The notes: generated by a model from the letters alone, not told the origin. Positions 54,210-63,799 are shown, numbered from the stretch's first letter. The stretch is 64,000 nt of DNA from Blastomonas sp. AAP53 (GCF_000331245.1 NZ_ANFZ01000004.1:1-64000); one strand, 5' to 3'. Numbers and translations: made by a program.

Positions 54210-54586
54210 TCTTTGCTCTGGACGCCTCTGTTGTCTTGGCCGTGATCTTTGACGAGCCTGGCGGCGAGGAAGCTGTCGATCTGATGAGCGAAGGCATCAT
54301 GTCGAGCATCAATTACTGTGAAGTGATGACGCGGTGCCTTGAGCGTGGCGCTGATGGTGCGGTGGTCGAACGCCAATTGGCGCGCCTGGGCATCGCCATT
54401 GTACCGTTTTCCATCGCCGAGGCGCGTCTTGCAGCCGAGTTGCGCAAGCCGACGCGCCATCACGGGCTGTCTTTGGGGGATCGTGCCTGTCTCGCCTTGG
54501 CGCTGCACCGCAACATAGGAGCGCTCACGGCAGACCGGCAGTGGCATGGTCTTGAGCTTGGCATGGATATCCGACTGATCCGCTGA
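54206..54586 (+). CDS. vapC: PIN-domain toxin, VapC family
   Basis: A 126-aa predicted RNase. The acidic residues of the PIN site are D6 (FALDASVVLAV), Glu in SSINYCEVMTRC, and Asp in LSLGDRACLALAL and LTADRQW. Coupled to its AbrB-type antitoxin. RNA target unknown. Confidence 0.92.
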   Translation: MIFALDASVVLAVIFDEPGGEEAVDLMSEGIMSSINYCEVMTRCLERGADGAVVERQLARLGIAIVPFSIAEARLAAELRKPTRHHGLSLGDRACLALALHRNIGALTADRQWHGLELGMDIRLIR

Positions 54587-54637
54587 TCCACGCCGCGCCT
54601 TAACGGTTTTTTAGCCGATAACGCCCATCGTCGCTGC

Positions 54638-54766
54638 ATGCACAAAGCCGCAACCCTCGCCAAGCCCTCGCGCCAAGATGTCGCCCTTCTGGCGGTGCTG
54701 CGCTTCGTCGTGGTTTCCGGATGCGCAAGCGCGCTGATCCTGGCGCGCTACCCGCTGCCGCTTTAA
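54638..54766 (+). CDS. Small hypothetical protein
   Basis: A 42-codon frame with a basic start (MHKAATLAKPSRQD) and a hydrophobic segment (VALLAVLRFVVVSGCASAL) that would span a membrane. It converges on the ParA gene and overlaps its stop by about 4 bp. No convincing ribosome site; may be chance. Confidence 0.3.
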   Translation: MHKAATLAKPSRQDVALLAVLRFVVVSGCASALILARYPLPL

Positions 54767-55503
54767 TCCGCGAGCTTGCGCTCGATACCCTGCCACAATT
54801 TCGCATAGGCTTGCGCCGCCGGACTTTTCGGATCGAACGCGCCCACTGGCTTGCGCTCTTCGGCCATCCGTTCGACCGAGCTTGCCATCGGGATGACCGG
54901 CCAGTCGGGATAGGTTTCCAGCGCCTGCTTGTGCAGTGCGCGCCTGCGATCGACCATCACGAACACCGGCAGCATCGGGGCGTGCCTGCCAGACTTGCCA
55001 TCGAGATAGGTCTGGACCTCGACGAAGGCACGCTGGGAAAGCGGCGAGGGGATGATCGGCACGATCACCAGATCAGCCGCGCGCAGCACCTGATCGGATG
55101 TTTCACTGAGGCCCGGCGGGCAATCGAGGATGATCCGGTCATAGCTCTTGCCAAGGCCATCGAGCAGCTTTTTCAGCCTTTTGGCCTTGCCGATCTCGAA
55201 CAGCAGCCGGTCTAGCCCGCGCAGTGAATGGTCCGCCGCGAGCAGATCGAGCCCTTCGATCTGCGATGGCCGCACCAGCTTGTCCGGTGAAACGTCGCGT
55301 GCGAAGATCGACCGTGCCTCGTCCTTCACCGCGCGGTCGTTGCCGATCAGATGGGTGGCCGCGCCCTGCGGGTCGAGATCCCACAACAGGGTTCGCCGGG
55401 ACGAGAGGACCGCCGAGCACCAAGCCAGATTCACCGCGCTGGTGGTCTTGCCGACGCCGCCTTTCAGATTGTAGACGGCGATGCTGTGCATCCGGTCCCC
55501 CAT
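54763..55503 (-). CDS. ParA family ATPase (orphan)
   Basis: A 246-aa deviant-Walker ATPase: VYNLKGGVGKTTSAVNLAW near the start, ILDCPPGLSETSD as switch II and VIVPIIPSPLS. No ParB or parS is visible, so this is an orphan member that may position a protein complex rather than DNA. Alternative start ATG 55491 has a better GGGGGA site. The ATG at 55503 is 1 bp after the stop of the upstream hydrolase gene, so they are co-transcribed. Confidence 0.9.
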   Translation of the reverse strand: MGDRMHSIAVYNLKGGVGKTTSAVNLAWCSAVLSSRRTLLWDLDPQGAATHLIGNDRAVKDEARSIFARDVSPDKLVRPSQIEGLDLLAADHSLRGLDRLLFEIGKAKRLKKLLDGLGKSYDRIILDCPPGLSETSDQVLRAADLVIVPIIPSPLSQRAFVEVQTYLDGKSGRHAPMLPVFVMVDRRRALHKQALETYPDWPVIPMASSVERMAEERKPVGAFDPKSPAAQAYAKLWQGIERKLAD

Positions 55504-55504
55504 G

Positions 55505-56539
55505 TCAGCCCCCCGGTTGCGCTGCCGGTGGGGCAGCGGGCGCGGCAGCACCGCTAGCCGCAGATTGTGTCACTGCTGTTTCAGGCAGGTTCAATCCGGT
55601 CTTGTCCAGCCAGGCGCGCAGATCGGCGACCGTGCGGACAGGGTCTTCTTCCATCGGCAAGTGGGCGAGATCGTCATAGGTCACCAGAGTGTCGTTGGGC
55701 AGCTGGCGCGCAAACCAGACGGCGTTGGCGAGCGGGATCAGCGTGTCCTTCTTCCCCCACAGGATCAGCGAGGGCATGGTCAGCCCGGCAAATTCCATCG
55801 CATCGGCCGGACGGCGGGGAAAGTCGCCGCGCGCCACGGTGGCCTCGCGGTTGCCGGGGTGGCGCAGCAGCTTCCAGTACAGATCGACCATTTCAGGCGT
55901 GATGATGGATGGATCGCCAACCGATTGCTCGAGGCTCTGCTTGATGATCACGCGCGGGGTGAAAACCTTCAGGATCGGGCGAACCGCCGCGCTCTGCGCC
56001 AGCTTGAAGCCGATCGGGATCTTGGTGGGCTTCGCCTCGGGCGCGCCCGAGGCGTCGATCAGCACCAGCCCTGTCACCCGCGCGGGGTATTTCAGCGCCA
56101 TGTTCCACGCGACCCAGCCGCCCATCGAGTTGCCCGCCACCACATAGCGGTTGATGCCCAGCCGGTTCATCACTTCTGCGCCGGTGTCACGAAAGGCTTC
56201 GGTGCTGTAATCGCCCTTGACCTGCGCGCCCGTCAGGCCGTGGCCCGGCTGGTCATAGCGCACGACGCGATAATCCTTCTTCAGGTCATCGACCCATCCC
56301 TGCCAGGTGTGCAGCGAGGCATTGGAGCCATGAATGAGCAGAATGGCCGGAGCATCGCGCGGCCCCTCATCGCGCACATGTACGCTCTGGCCATTGGGCA
56401 GTTCGATGAATTGCGAGGGCGGCTGGCCATATTGCGCCTGCAGCTCGCTCGGTTCGATATCGGGCGCATAGCCCCAGATGCCGAGGCCGATGGCGGCGAC
56501 GATCACCAGAATAAGCAGCCATTTCAGGAATTTGAGCAT
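55505..56539 (-). CDS. Alpha/beta hydrolase, membrane anchored
   Basis: A 344-aa hydrolase with one N-terminal helix (LLILVIVAAIGLGIWGYAP, residues ~8-26) as anchor. Oxyanion motif ILLIHGSNASLHTW, nucleophile Ser in VAGNSMGGW, Asp in LILWGKKDTLIP and His in LAHLPMEED. The C-terminus is Ala/Pro-rich. Active site predicted on the periplasmic side. ATG 56539 follows GAGGA; a longer frame from 56572 lacks support. Substrate unknown. Confidence 0.9.
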   Translation of the reverse strand: MLKFLKWLLILVIVAAIGLGIWGYAPDIEPSELQAQYGQPPSQFIELPNGQSVHVRDEGPRDAPAILLIHGSNASLHTWQGWVDDLKKDYRVVRYDQPGHGLTGAQVKGDYSTEAFRDTGAEVMNRLGINRYVVAGNSMGGWVAWNMALKYPARVTGLVLIDASGAPEAKPTKIPIGFKLAQSAAVRPILKVFTPRVIIKQSLEQSVGDPSIITPEMVDLYWKLLRHPGNREATVARGDFPRRPADAMEFAGLTMPSLILWGKKDTLIPLANAVWFARQLPNDTLVTYDDLAHLPMEEDPVRTVADLRAWLDKTGLNLPETAVTQSAASGAAAPAAPPAAQPGG

Positions 56540-56700
56540 AGAGGTTCGGTCCTCGCGGCGGCACTGCAGCATCTTGATGCTAGGACTATCGCGCTGTCAA
56601 TTCCAGCAGATTGCCATCGCTCCGGGTGCCAGCCCCCCAGAGAGAGGTAGGCGTTATTTTCTGTTGCAGTTAAGAATGCCTATCATTAGTGCGAAGCTCG

Positions 56701-56717
56701 TTGAGAACGAGAATCGC
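56701..56717 (+). promoter_or_regulatory. Possible Fur box upstream of siderophore receptor
   Basis: TTGAGAACGAGAATCGC, read on the other strand as GCGATTCTCGTTCTCAA, partly fits the NATNAT hexamer repeats of Fur sites. It lies ~40 bp before the receptor start. The match is imperfect. Confidence 0.35.
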
Positions 56718-56758
56718 TGGCATATGGTTGCAGCGAAATGGGGCAAGGCTTCACACAG

Positions 56759-58906
56759 ATGAATTTGCGGATTGCGGGCGTGTTGGGCGCGGTGTCGGTT
56801 CTGGCCATCGCTTCGGGCTTGGCGCCTGCCTATGCTGCCGATGCCGGCACGACTGCTGCCACCGACGACATCGATAGCGTGGAAGACCAGCGCGAGATCA
56901 TCGTGACCGGACGCAGCGAAGGCTATCTGGCGCTGGATATCGTGCGTGCAGCCAAGACGCCGACCCCACTGGTCGATATTCCCCAGGCGATTTCGGTCTA
57001 TACCCGCGAGCAGATCGAGGATCAGGCGCTACAGGATCTGGCCGATGTGCTGCGCTATACGCCCGGCGTTTCATCGAACCAGGGTGAAGGGCATCGCGAC
57101 CAGATTTCGATCCGTGGTCAGGATACCACGGCGGACTTCTTCGTCGATGGCGTGCGCGACGACGTGCAATATTATCGCCCGCTCTATAATCTGGAACGCG
57201 TGGAAGTTCTCAAGGGCTCCAACGCTCTGCTCTTCGGGCGCGGCGGCGGGGGCGGGGTGATCAACCGCGTCAGCAAGACCCCGGTACTGGGCGAAACCTT
57301 CTATGGCGGTTCCGCCTCGGTCGACAGTTTTGGTGCTTTTGCCCTCACCAGCGACATCAACGCAGCGCTGGGCGAGACCGTCGGCCTGCGGCTCAACGCG
57401 ATGTACGAGGAGTTTGACAACCATCGCGACGTGTATGAAGGCAACCGCATTGCCATCAATCCGACTGCAGGTTTCAGTATCGGTGAGAAGACACGCCTGC
57501 TGCTCTCCTACGAATTTGTCGATGACGACCGCATTGTTGATCGCGGCATCCCCTCGACCACCGGTGGGACCATTGCAAACCCTGCGCGGCCGGTAAGCGG
57601 TTTCTATCGCACCTTCTTCGGCTCGCCCGAGGCGAACCTGGCGTCGCTGGAAGCACACATCCTGCGTGGGCGGCTGGAACACAGCTTCACGGATGATCTG
57701 CGTTACGACATGACCGTGCAATATGCGGATTTCGACAAGTCGTACGGCAACCTGTTTGCCGCAGCCAGCAATCTGGCTGGCGGACGCGTCACGCTCGATT
57801 CCTATCGCGATGCCACGCAGCGCGAGAATTTCTTTGTTCAGGGCAATCTGGTGTGGACGGGCCAGACCGGGCCGTTCAGCCACACTTTGCTGGCCGGTTA
57901 TGAATATGGCGACCAGCAGTCGGCCAATAGCCGGCAGAACGGCCGTTTTGCCACCAGCGGCACGAACACGGCGACGTTCGCGTTTTCCGACCCGCTGGTC
58001 ATTCCGGCGGTGACCTTTCCGGTCACCAACCGCAACACGGTGTCAAACGTCACCTTCTATTCGGTCTACCTCCAGGACCAGATCGGCATCGGCGAGCATT
58101 TCGATGTGGTGCTGGGCGCGCGCTACGACCGGTTCGAGATCGACGTCAACGATATCCAGGCCGGGCGGCAGCTGTCGCGGACGGATACCGAATGGTCGCC
58201 CCGGCTGGGCCTGATCTTCAAGCCGTTCGAGGCGATGTCGTTCTATGCCAGCTATACCAAGACCTTCCTGCCGCGATCGGGCGACCAGTTCCTCAGCCTG
58301 ACGCCGGCACAGGCGACGCTGGCCCCCGAAGCGTTCGACAATTACGAGATCGGCGCAAAGTGGGACATTGCGAGCAACCTGCGTGTCTCGGCCGCCGTGT
58401 TCCAGCTCGATCGCGAGAACGGCGTCGTCGTCGATCCCGCCAATCCTGCCAACTCGCTGCTCACCGGCAGCCGCACGCGCGGCTTCGAGGCGCAGTTTAC
58501 CGGCCAGATCACGTCTGCCTGGCAGGTCAATGCGGGCTATTCGTACCTCGATGCTGATGAGCGCGGCCGCGTGGTCGCAGGGGCCATCGCCAACCGTTCG
58601 ATCGGTCAGGTGCCGCGTCACATGGCCAGCCTGTGGAACCGCTATGATGTTAGCGACCGGCTGGGCTTTGGTCTGGGTCTCACGCACCAGGCCAGCCAGT
58701 TCGCCAGCATTTCGAACACGGTCAAGCTGCCTGCCTTCACTCGCGTCGATGCAGCGGTGTTCTTCAAGCTCAGCGACCAGATCGAGGCGCAGATCAACGT
58801 CGAGAACCTGTTCGACGAACGTTATTTCCCTGCCTCGCACAACGACAACAACATCACCACGGGCGAACCGATCAACGCCCGCTTCACGGTCCGCGCGCGC
58901 TTCTGA
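56759..58906 (+). CDS. TonB-dependent siderophore receptor
   Basis: Outer-membrane receptor of 715 aa of the catecholate/ferrichrome type. Signal peptide to about residue 27 (AYAAD), TonB box-like REIIVTGR, plug motifs DIPQAISVYTREQIED, DVLRYTPGVSS, FFVDGVRDDVQYYRPLYNLE and RVEVLKGSNALLFGRGGGGG, then a barrel ending in FTVRARF with terminal Phe. These plug motifs mark siderophore receptors. ATG 56759 starts a normal signal peptide; a frame from 56738 adds seven residues. Probably iron regulated (see the site upstream). Confidence 0.94.
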   Translation: MNLRIAGVLGAVSVLAIASGLAPAYAADAGTTAATDDIDSVEDQREIIVTGRSEGYLALDIVRAAKTPTPLVDIPQAISVYTREQIEDQALQDLADVLRYTPGVSSNQGEGHRDQISIRGQDTTADFFVDGVRDDVQYYRPLYNLERVEVLKGSNALLFGRGGGGGVINRVSKTPVLGETFYGGSASVDSFGAFALTSDINAALGETVGLRLNAMYEEFDNHRDVYEGNRIAINPTAGFSIGEKTRLLLSYEFVDDDRIVDRGIPSTTGGTIANPARPVSGFYRTFFGSPEANLASLEAHILRGRLEHSFTDDLRYDMTVQYADFDKSYGNLFAAASNLAGGRVTLDSYRDATQRENFFVQGNLVWTGQTGPFSHTLLAGYEYGDQQSANSRQNGRFATSGTNTATFAFSDPLVIPAVTFPVTNRNTVSNVTFYSVYLQDQIGIGEHFDVVLGARYDRFEIDVNDIQAGRQLSRTDTEWSPRLGLIFKPFEAMSFYASYTKTFLPRSGDQFLSLTPAQATLAPEAFDNYEIGAKWDIASNLRVSAAVFQLDRENGVVVDPANPANSLLTGSRTRGFEAQFTGQITSAWQVNAGYSYLDADERGRVVAGAIANRSIGQVPRHMASLWNRYDVSDRLGFGLGLTHQASQFASISNTVKLPAFTRVDAAVFFKLSDQIEAQINVENLFDERYFPASHNDNNITTGEPINARFTVRARF

Positions 58907-58932
58907 TCGCGCGCGGAAGGCCTGCCTTGGCG

Positions 58933-59751
58933 TCAGTGCGCCAGCAGCAGTGGGATGTTTGAATCCTTGAGGAAATAGCGCGTCACGCCGCCCAGCAGCA
59001 CCTCGCGCAACCGGCTGTGCCCGAACGCGCCCATGACCAGCATGTCCGCGCCGATCTCGCCGGCGACATTCTCGATCACCTCCTCGATCGACAGCAGGCC
59101 GCGCTCGCGTTCGATCAACTCGCTGCACACGCCATGGCGCGAGAGATATTCGTTCGCCTCGGTCGACGGGAAGCCGCCAGCCTTCTTGGGCTCGACGATC
59201 GAGACCAGGTGCACCGACTGCGCGTTCCTGAGCAACGGCACGGCCTGACGCACGGCGCTGGCCGCTTCATGGCTGCCGTCCCATGCGATCAGCACCTTGC
59301 CGCCGGTGTGAAGCGCCTTGAGCGTGGTCGGCACTGCCAGCACCGGGCAGCGCGTTTCCACCGCCACATCGGCGATCGAGAGCAGCGGATGCGGGCGAAC
59401 GTTGCGCTGGGTGTTGTCCAGCGACAGCACGATGACATCGGCCAGCCGCGAGGCGCTGATCACCGCCTGGGTGACATCGCCGTCATAGGCCGTCCAGTCC
59501 CAGGGCAGGCCCTCGATGCTCATCTGCGCTTCGACCACAGCGCGCAGCTTGTCCTCATCGGCGCGCAGCTGCTCCAGCATGCCGCTGGGCACGTAACTGC
59601 CGCCCATGGGGTCCATCACGATAAAGCCGGACAGAGGCGTGGCCTGCAGAAAGGTGATGTGCCCGTTCTGGCTGCGCGCCAGATCCAGTGCGACCTGCAA
59701 GCGGGATTCGAATGCCTTGCCGCCATCGGCGTAAACCAGAATGGATTTCAT
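58933..59751 (-). CDS. Universal stress protein, tandem Usp domains
   Basis: A 272-aa protein with two Usp folds (residues ~1-140 and 150-272). The second has the ATP-binding signature GAFGHSRLREVLLGGVTRYFL (G-2x-G-9x-G pattern); the first lacks it (SLDNTQRN region). Such proteins help survival under low oxygen or stress in the cytosol. A perfect FNR/FixK box 56 bp upstream points to control by oxygen. Confidence 0.93.
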   Translation of the reverse strand: MKSILVYADGGKAFESRLQVALDLARSQNGHITFLQATPLSGFIVMDPMGGSYVPSGMLEQLRADEDKLRAVVEAQMSIEGLPWDWTAYDGDVTQAVISASRLADVIVLSLDNTQRNVRPHPLLSIADVAVETRCPVLAVPTTLKALHTGGKVLIAWDGSHEAASAVRQAVPLLRNAQSVHLVSIVEPKKAGGFPSTEANEYLSRHGVCSELIERERGLLSIEEVIENVAGEIGADMLVMGAFGHSRLREVLLGGVTRYFLKDSNIPLLLAH

Positions 59752-59806
59752 CGCGCTCTCTCCTGTTTTGATGTTCGCAGCCTGCGCCTTTGTGTCGCCG
59801 GATGCA

Positions 59807-59820
59807 TTGATTCAAATCAA
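59807..59820. promoter_or_regulatory. FNR/FixK (CRP-family) box
   Basis: TTGAT-TCAA-ATCAA matches the FNR/ANR/FixK consensus exactly. It lies 56 bp before the Usp gene (minus strand) and 114 bp before the CoA-transferase gene (plus strand). The distance favours activation of the Usp gene. Confidence 0.8.
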
Positions 59821-59933
59821 GCGGGTGCTGGAAAAAGCGCAGCCGGGCCGCTAGGGCTTGGGCGATAACGCGAATCACGGAATCCTGCCGCCGAGCGGCT
59901 GTTTTTCACCTCATGCTCCGGAGACATCTCGTC

Positions 59934-60641
59934 ATGCAGAAAATCTATCCCGATGCCGCATCCGCTCTGGAAGGTCTGCTGTTCGATGGGATGCATATTT
60001 GCGCCGGTGGTTTTGGCCTGTGCGGCATTCCCGAGCGCCTGATCGATGCGATCCGCGATGCCGGCACCAAGGACCTCACCATCGCCAGCAACAACGCCGG
60101 TATCGATGGCGAGGGGCTGGGCAAGCTGCTGCGCACCCGCCAGGTCAAGAAGATGATCTCGAGCTATGTCGGCGAGAACAAGGAGTTCGAGCGGCAGTAT
60201 CTGGCGGGCGAGCTCGAAGTCGAGTTCTGCCCCCAGGGCACGCTCGCCGAACGCTGCCGCGCGGGCGGCGCGGGCATTCCCGGCTTCTACACCAAGACCG
60301 GCGTCGGCACCCAGGTGGCCGAGGGCAAGGCGCACAAGGATTTCGACGGCCAGACCTATATTCTGGAACGCGGCATCTATGCCGACCTGTGCATCATCAA
60401 GGGCTGGAAGGCCGACACATCGGGCAACCTGATCTTCCGCAAGACCGCACGCAATTTCAACCAGCCGATGGCAACCGCGGGCAAGATCTGCGTCGCCGAG
60501 GTCGAGGAAATCGTCGAGACCGGCAGCCTTGACCCTGATTGCATCCATCTGCCTGGCATCTATGTGAAGCGCCTGATCTGCGGCGCGCCGTACGACAAGA
60601 AGATCGAGTTCAAGACCGTCCGCGAGCGGGCTGCAGCGTGA
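59934..60641 (+). CDS. scoA: 3-oxoacid CoA-transferase subunit A
   Basis: Alpha subunit of succinyl-CoA:3-ketoacid CoA-transferase, 235 aa. It has the CoA motif [13 protein letters not shown] near residues 25-37 and [20 protein letters not shown]. It works with subunit B (61551) to activate acetoacetate or a related 3-oxoacid. ATG 59934 follows GGAG at ten bases. Its stop overlaps a phosphatase gene (GTGA) placed between the two subunits. Confidence 0.94.
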   Translation: MQKIYPDAASALEGLLFDGMHICAGGFGLCGIPERLIDAIRDAGTKDLTIASNNAGIDGEGLGKLLRTRQVKKMISSYVGENKEFERQYLAGELEVEFCPQGTLAERCRAGGAGIPGFYTKTGVGTQVAEGKAHKDFDGQTYILERGIYADLCIIKGWKADTSGNLIFRKTARNFNQPMATAGKICVAEVEEIVETGSLDPDCIHLPGIYVKRLICGAPYDKKIEFKTVRERAAA

Positions 60642-61549
60642 CAGGCGCCAACCTTCTCCCCGGCTGTGGGAGGACCAAGGCTATCGCTGTCCTCGCTGCC
60701 CTGTCTCTGTCCGCCTGCACCATGACCGTCGTCGAGGCGCCCGCCGCTCCGACTGCGCCTGCTGCCGCCGCTGTACCGTCCGTCCCGATGGGCCAGCAAT
60801 GGCTCTACGGTTCGGCAGAAGGCGCGATCTCGATCCGGCAGACGTACGCCCAGCTGACCAGCTACGCGCTTGCCAAGGCCAAGGCACGTCCCGCCGACAG
60901 CGTGATCATCGACGAGGCCACCGGCAAGCCCTTCGCCTGCGGCAACAAACCGCTCGCAGCGGTGTTCGATGCCGATGAAACGCTGATATGGAATATCGGC
61001 CCGATGCGCTGGTTCGCGCTGACCGGCAGCGAATTCGACGCCAAGACCTGGGACCAGTGGGAAAAGACCGGCACCGGCAAGGCGGCCGCGATGCCCGGCG
61101 CTCTCGAGGCGATGGCCGCGTTGCGCGCCGCCGGCATCACGCCGATCGCCAACACCAACCGCTCGGCCACCAACGCCGCTGGCAGTGAGCAGACGCTCGC
61201 CGCAGCTGGGCTGGGCGAATTCAAGCATGGCGAAACCTTGTTCCTGATGGGCGACGATGCCACCGGATCGAGCAAGGACCAGCGCCGTGCCACCATCGCT
61301 TCGCGCTGGTGCGTGGTGGCAATGGCGGGCGACCAGCTTGGCGATTTCCGCAATGCGTTCAACAAGCCCGAAGCCCCACCGCTCGCGCGCCGGACCATGG
61401 CCACTGCCGCGCCTTTCGATGGCCTGTGGGGCAATGGCTGGTTCCTGTTTGCCAACCCGGTGTACGGCCCGTCCATCCGGGGTGGCTTCGACGATATCTT
61501 CCCGCCGGAAACGCGCTGGGAACCCCAAGACCAGCAAGGAGCGAGATAA
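60638..61549 (+). CDS. HAD-family acid phosphatase lipoprotein, e(P4)-like
   Basis: A 303-aa class C acid phosphatase/5'-nucleotidase-like protein. GTG start overlapping the scoA stop; lipobox LSLSAC gives Cys near residue 23, then a Pro/Ala linker. HAD motif I is [12 protein letters not shown]; motif III/IV region is [15 protein letters not shown]. It probably removes phosphate from nucleotides in the periplasm. Its place between CoA-transferase subunits is unusual. Confidence 0.9.
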   Translation: MTGANLLPGCGRTKAIAVLAALSLSACTMTVVEAPAAPTAPAAAAVPSVPMGQQWLYGSAEGAISIRQTYAQLTSYALAKAKARPADSVIIDEATGKPFACGNKPLAAVFDADETLIWNIGPMRWFALTGSEFDAKTWDQWEKTGTGKAAAMPGALEAMAALRAAGITPIANTNRSATNAAGSEQTLAAAGLGEFKHGETLFLMGDDATGSSKDQRRATIASRWCVVAMAGDQLGDFRNAFNKPEAPPLARRTMATAAPFDGLWGNGWFLFANPVYGPSIRGGFDDIFPPETRWEPQDQQGAR

Positions 61550-61550
61550 C

Positions 61551-62186
61551 ATGCCCTGGACCCGTGACGACATGGCGGCGCGCGCCGCAAAGGAACTCAA
61601 GGACGGCTATTACGTCAACCTCGGCATCGGCATCCCGACCCTGGTCGCAAACCACGTGCCTGAAGGCATCGAGGTGACGCTGCAGTCGGAAAACGGCATG
61701 CTGGGCATCGGTCCGTTCCCGTTCGATGGCGATGAAGACCCCGACCTCATCAACGCGGGCAAGCAGACGATCAGCGAGCTGGCCTCGTCGAGCTATTTCA
61801 GCTCGTCGGACAGCTTTGCCATGATCCGCGGCGGGCATATCGACTTGACCGTGCTGGGCGCGATGGAAATCGCCGAGAATGGTGACATCGCCAACTGGAT
61901 GATCCCGGGCAAGATGATCAAGGGCATGGGCGGCGCGATGGATCTGGTCGCGGGCGTGAAGAAGATCATCGTGGTGATGGAGCACACCTCCAAGAACGGC
62001 GATCCCAAGTTCATCCCGGCCTGCACGCTGCCGCTGACCGGCAAGAACGTGGTCGACATGATCATTACCGACCTGTGCGTGTTCCAGCGCCCCGATCACG
62101 ACAGCCCATTCAAGCTGATCGAACTGGCCCCGGGCGTCACGGCAGAGGATGTCGCGGCCAAGACGACGGCACATTATACCACGTGA
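61551..62186 (+). CDS. scoB: 3-oxoacid CoA-transferase subunit B
   Basis: Beta subunit, 211 aa. The catalytic Glu that forms the CoA thioester is in LQSENGMLGIGP near residue 48; GGHIDLTVLGAMEI and GAMDLVAGVKKIIV are further family motifs. AAGGAG lies before the ATG at 61551, one base after the phosphatase stop. The stop overlaps the next gene (GTGA). Confidence 0.95.
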   Translation: MPWTRDDMAARAAKELKDGYYVNLGIGIPTLVANHVPEGIEVTLQSENGMLGIGPFPFDGDEDPDLINAGKQTISELASSSYFSSSDSFAMIRGGHIDLTVLGAMEIAENGDIANWMIPGKMIKGMGGAMDLVAGVKKIIVVMEHTSKNGDPKFIPACTLPLTGKNVVDMIITDLCVFQRPDHDSPFKLIELAPGVTAEDVAAKTTAHYTT

Positions 62187-63085
62187 AGCGCGGCACGAAG
62201 CTGGGCCTGGGCGCGCTGCTGGCCGCACTGGGCGGCTTCGGAGCTTATGCTGCCACGACGTCGCCGCCACTGCTGCTGAGCCAGCTCGATGCCGTCATGG
62301 GTGGCGGCAAGGGGGCTGCTCTGGTCGCCGAGGCGGTACCGTTCGGCGACCACGGCCAGACGCTCGATGTCTGGCGCGCCGCCGATGCCAGGGATGGCGA
62401 CAAGCGCCCGGTCTTGATCTTCTGGCACGGCGGAGGCTGGGTGAAAGGCGCGCGCGCCGATTACGCCTTTGCCGGGCGTGCCTTTGCCCGGCAGGGGTTT
62501 GTGGTCGTCGTGCCCGATTACCGCAAGGTGCCGCAGGTGCGCTTCCCCGCGTTCATCGAGGACGGGGCCGATGCGGTCGCCTGGACCCGCGACAATATCG
62601 CCCGCTTCGGCGGCGATCCCGATACCATCGGCTTTTCCGGCCATTCGGCGGGCGCGCATACCGCGGTGCTGCTGGCGCTCGATCCGCGCTGGCTGACCGC
62701 GGCGGGCGTCGATCCCGGCATCGTCAAGGCGGTGGTGGGATTGAGCGGGCCGTATGATTTCTACCCGTTCACCACCAAACGCTCGATCGATGCCATGGCG
62801 GACTATCCCCAGCCCGATGTGACGCAGCCGATCACCTTCGCGCGGGCCGATGCGCCGCCGATGCTGCTGATCACCAGCAGCAACGATACCACGGTGCGCC
62901 CGCGCAATGCCATCAACCTGCATGCGCGGCTCAAGCAGGAGGGGGCGGTGGCCGAGTTGATCAACTATCGGGGGCTCGATCACGAAGAGGTGGTGATGGC
63001 ATTGTCCAAGCCGTTCCGCGGCAAGGGACCGGTGCTCGCCGACAGCACCCGCTTCCTCAAGCAGCACCTGAAACGTCCGGAGTAA
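62183..63085 (+). CDS. Alpha/beta hydrolase, HSL/BD-FAE type
   Basis: A 300-aa esterase-like enzyme with an N-terminal hydrophobic segment (LGALLAALGGFGAYAA), probably an anchor or signal. Oxyanion motif FWHGGGWVKGARADY, nucleophile Ser in GFSGHSAGAHTA, Asp in SSNDTTVRPRN and His in GLDHEEVV. GTG start coupled to scoB. Carboxylester substrate unknown. Confidence 0.88.
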   Translation: MKRGTKLGLGALLAALGGFGAYAATTSPPLLLSQLDAVMGGGKGAALVAEAVPFGDHGQTLDVWRAADARDGDKRPVLIFWHGGGWVKGARADYAFAGRAFARQGFVVVVPDYRKVPQVRFPAFIEDGADAVAWTRDNIARFGGDPDTIGFSGHSAGAHTAVLLALDPRWLTAAGVDPGIVKAVVGLSGPYDFYPFTTKRSIDAMADYPQPDVTQPITFARADAPPMLLITSSNDTTVRPRNAINLHARLKQEGAVAELINYRGLDHEEVVMALSKPFRGKGPVLADSTRFLKQHLKRPE

Positions 63086-63087
63086 CC

Positions 63088-63777
63088 ATGGCGTACGCAT
63101 TGTTCACCGCGAACCGCAATTATTCGAGCTGGTCGCTGCGGCCATGGCTGCTGATGCATGCGCTCGATATTCCGTTCGATGACCGGCTGGTGCCCTTTGC
63201 CGGGCCGGACAACGCGGAAGAGTTTCGCGCCTTCGCGCCCAACGGCAAGGTCCCGTGTCTGCACGACGATGGCGTGATCGTCTGGGATTCGCTCGCCATC
63301 ACCGAATATCTGGCCGAACGCCATGCCGGCGTCTGGCCGAGCGATCCAGTCGCACGGGCCTGGGCGCGGTGTGCGGCGGCCGAGATGCACTCGGGCTTTT
63401 CGGCGCTGCGTAACATCTGCCCGATGAGCGTGGGTGTCCGCGCCGACCTGATCGCCATTCCTGCTGCCCTGCAAGCCGATATCGACCGGATTTCAGAGCT
63501 GTTCACCGAAGGGCTTGATCGGTTTGGCGGCCCCTGGTTGGCAGGCGCCGAGTTCAGCGCGGTCGACGCGTTCTTCGCTCCGGTCGCCTTCCGGGTGCGC
63601 AGCTTCGGCCTGATCCTGTCCGATGCCGCCAATGGCTGGCTCGGACGGGTGCTGGGTCACCCGGCGATGATGGAATGGGAAGCAATGGCGCTCGCAGAGA
63701 CCTGGCGTGACCCGGCGCATGAAGATGAAATTGCGGCAGTTGCAACAATCTCGGCGGATTATCGGGCGACGGCCTGA
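63088..63777 (+). CDS. Glutathione S-transferase family protein
   Basis: A 229-aa GST. The N-terminal thioredoxin fold has YSSWSLRPWLLMHAL with a candidate Ser, cis-Pro in NGKVPCLHD and the glutathione-binding WDSLAITEYLAE. The C-terminal helical domain follows. It is 2 bp after the hydrolase stop, so the last gene of the scoA operon. The plan resembles GST-like (zeta/YfcF-type) proteins. Confidence 0.92.
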   Translation: MAYALFTANRNYSSWSLRPWLLMHALDIPFDDRLVPFAGPDNAEEFRAFAPNGKVPCLHDDGVIVWDSLAITEYLAERHAGVWPSDPVARAWARCAAAEMHSGFSALRNICPMSVGVRADLIAIPAALQADIDRISELFTEGLDRFGGPWLAGAEFSAVDAFFAPVAFRVRSFGLILSDAANGWLGRVLGHPAMMEWEAMALAETWRDPAHEDEIAAVATISADYRATA

Positions 63778-63799
63778 GCGATCTGCGCGGATCTGCCGA

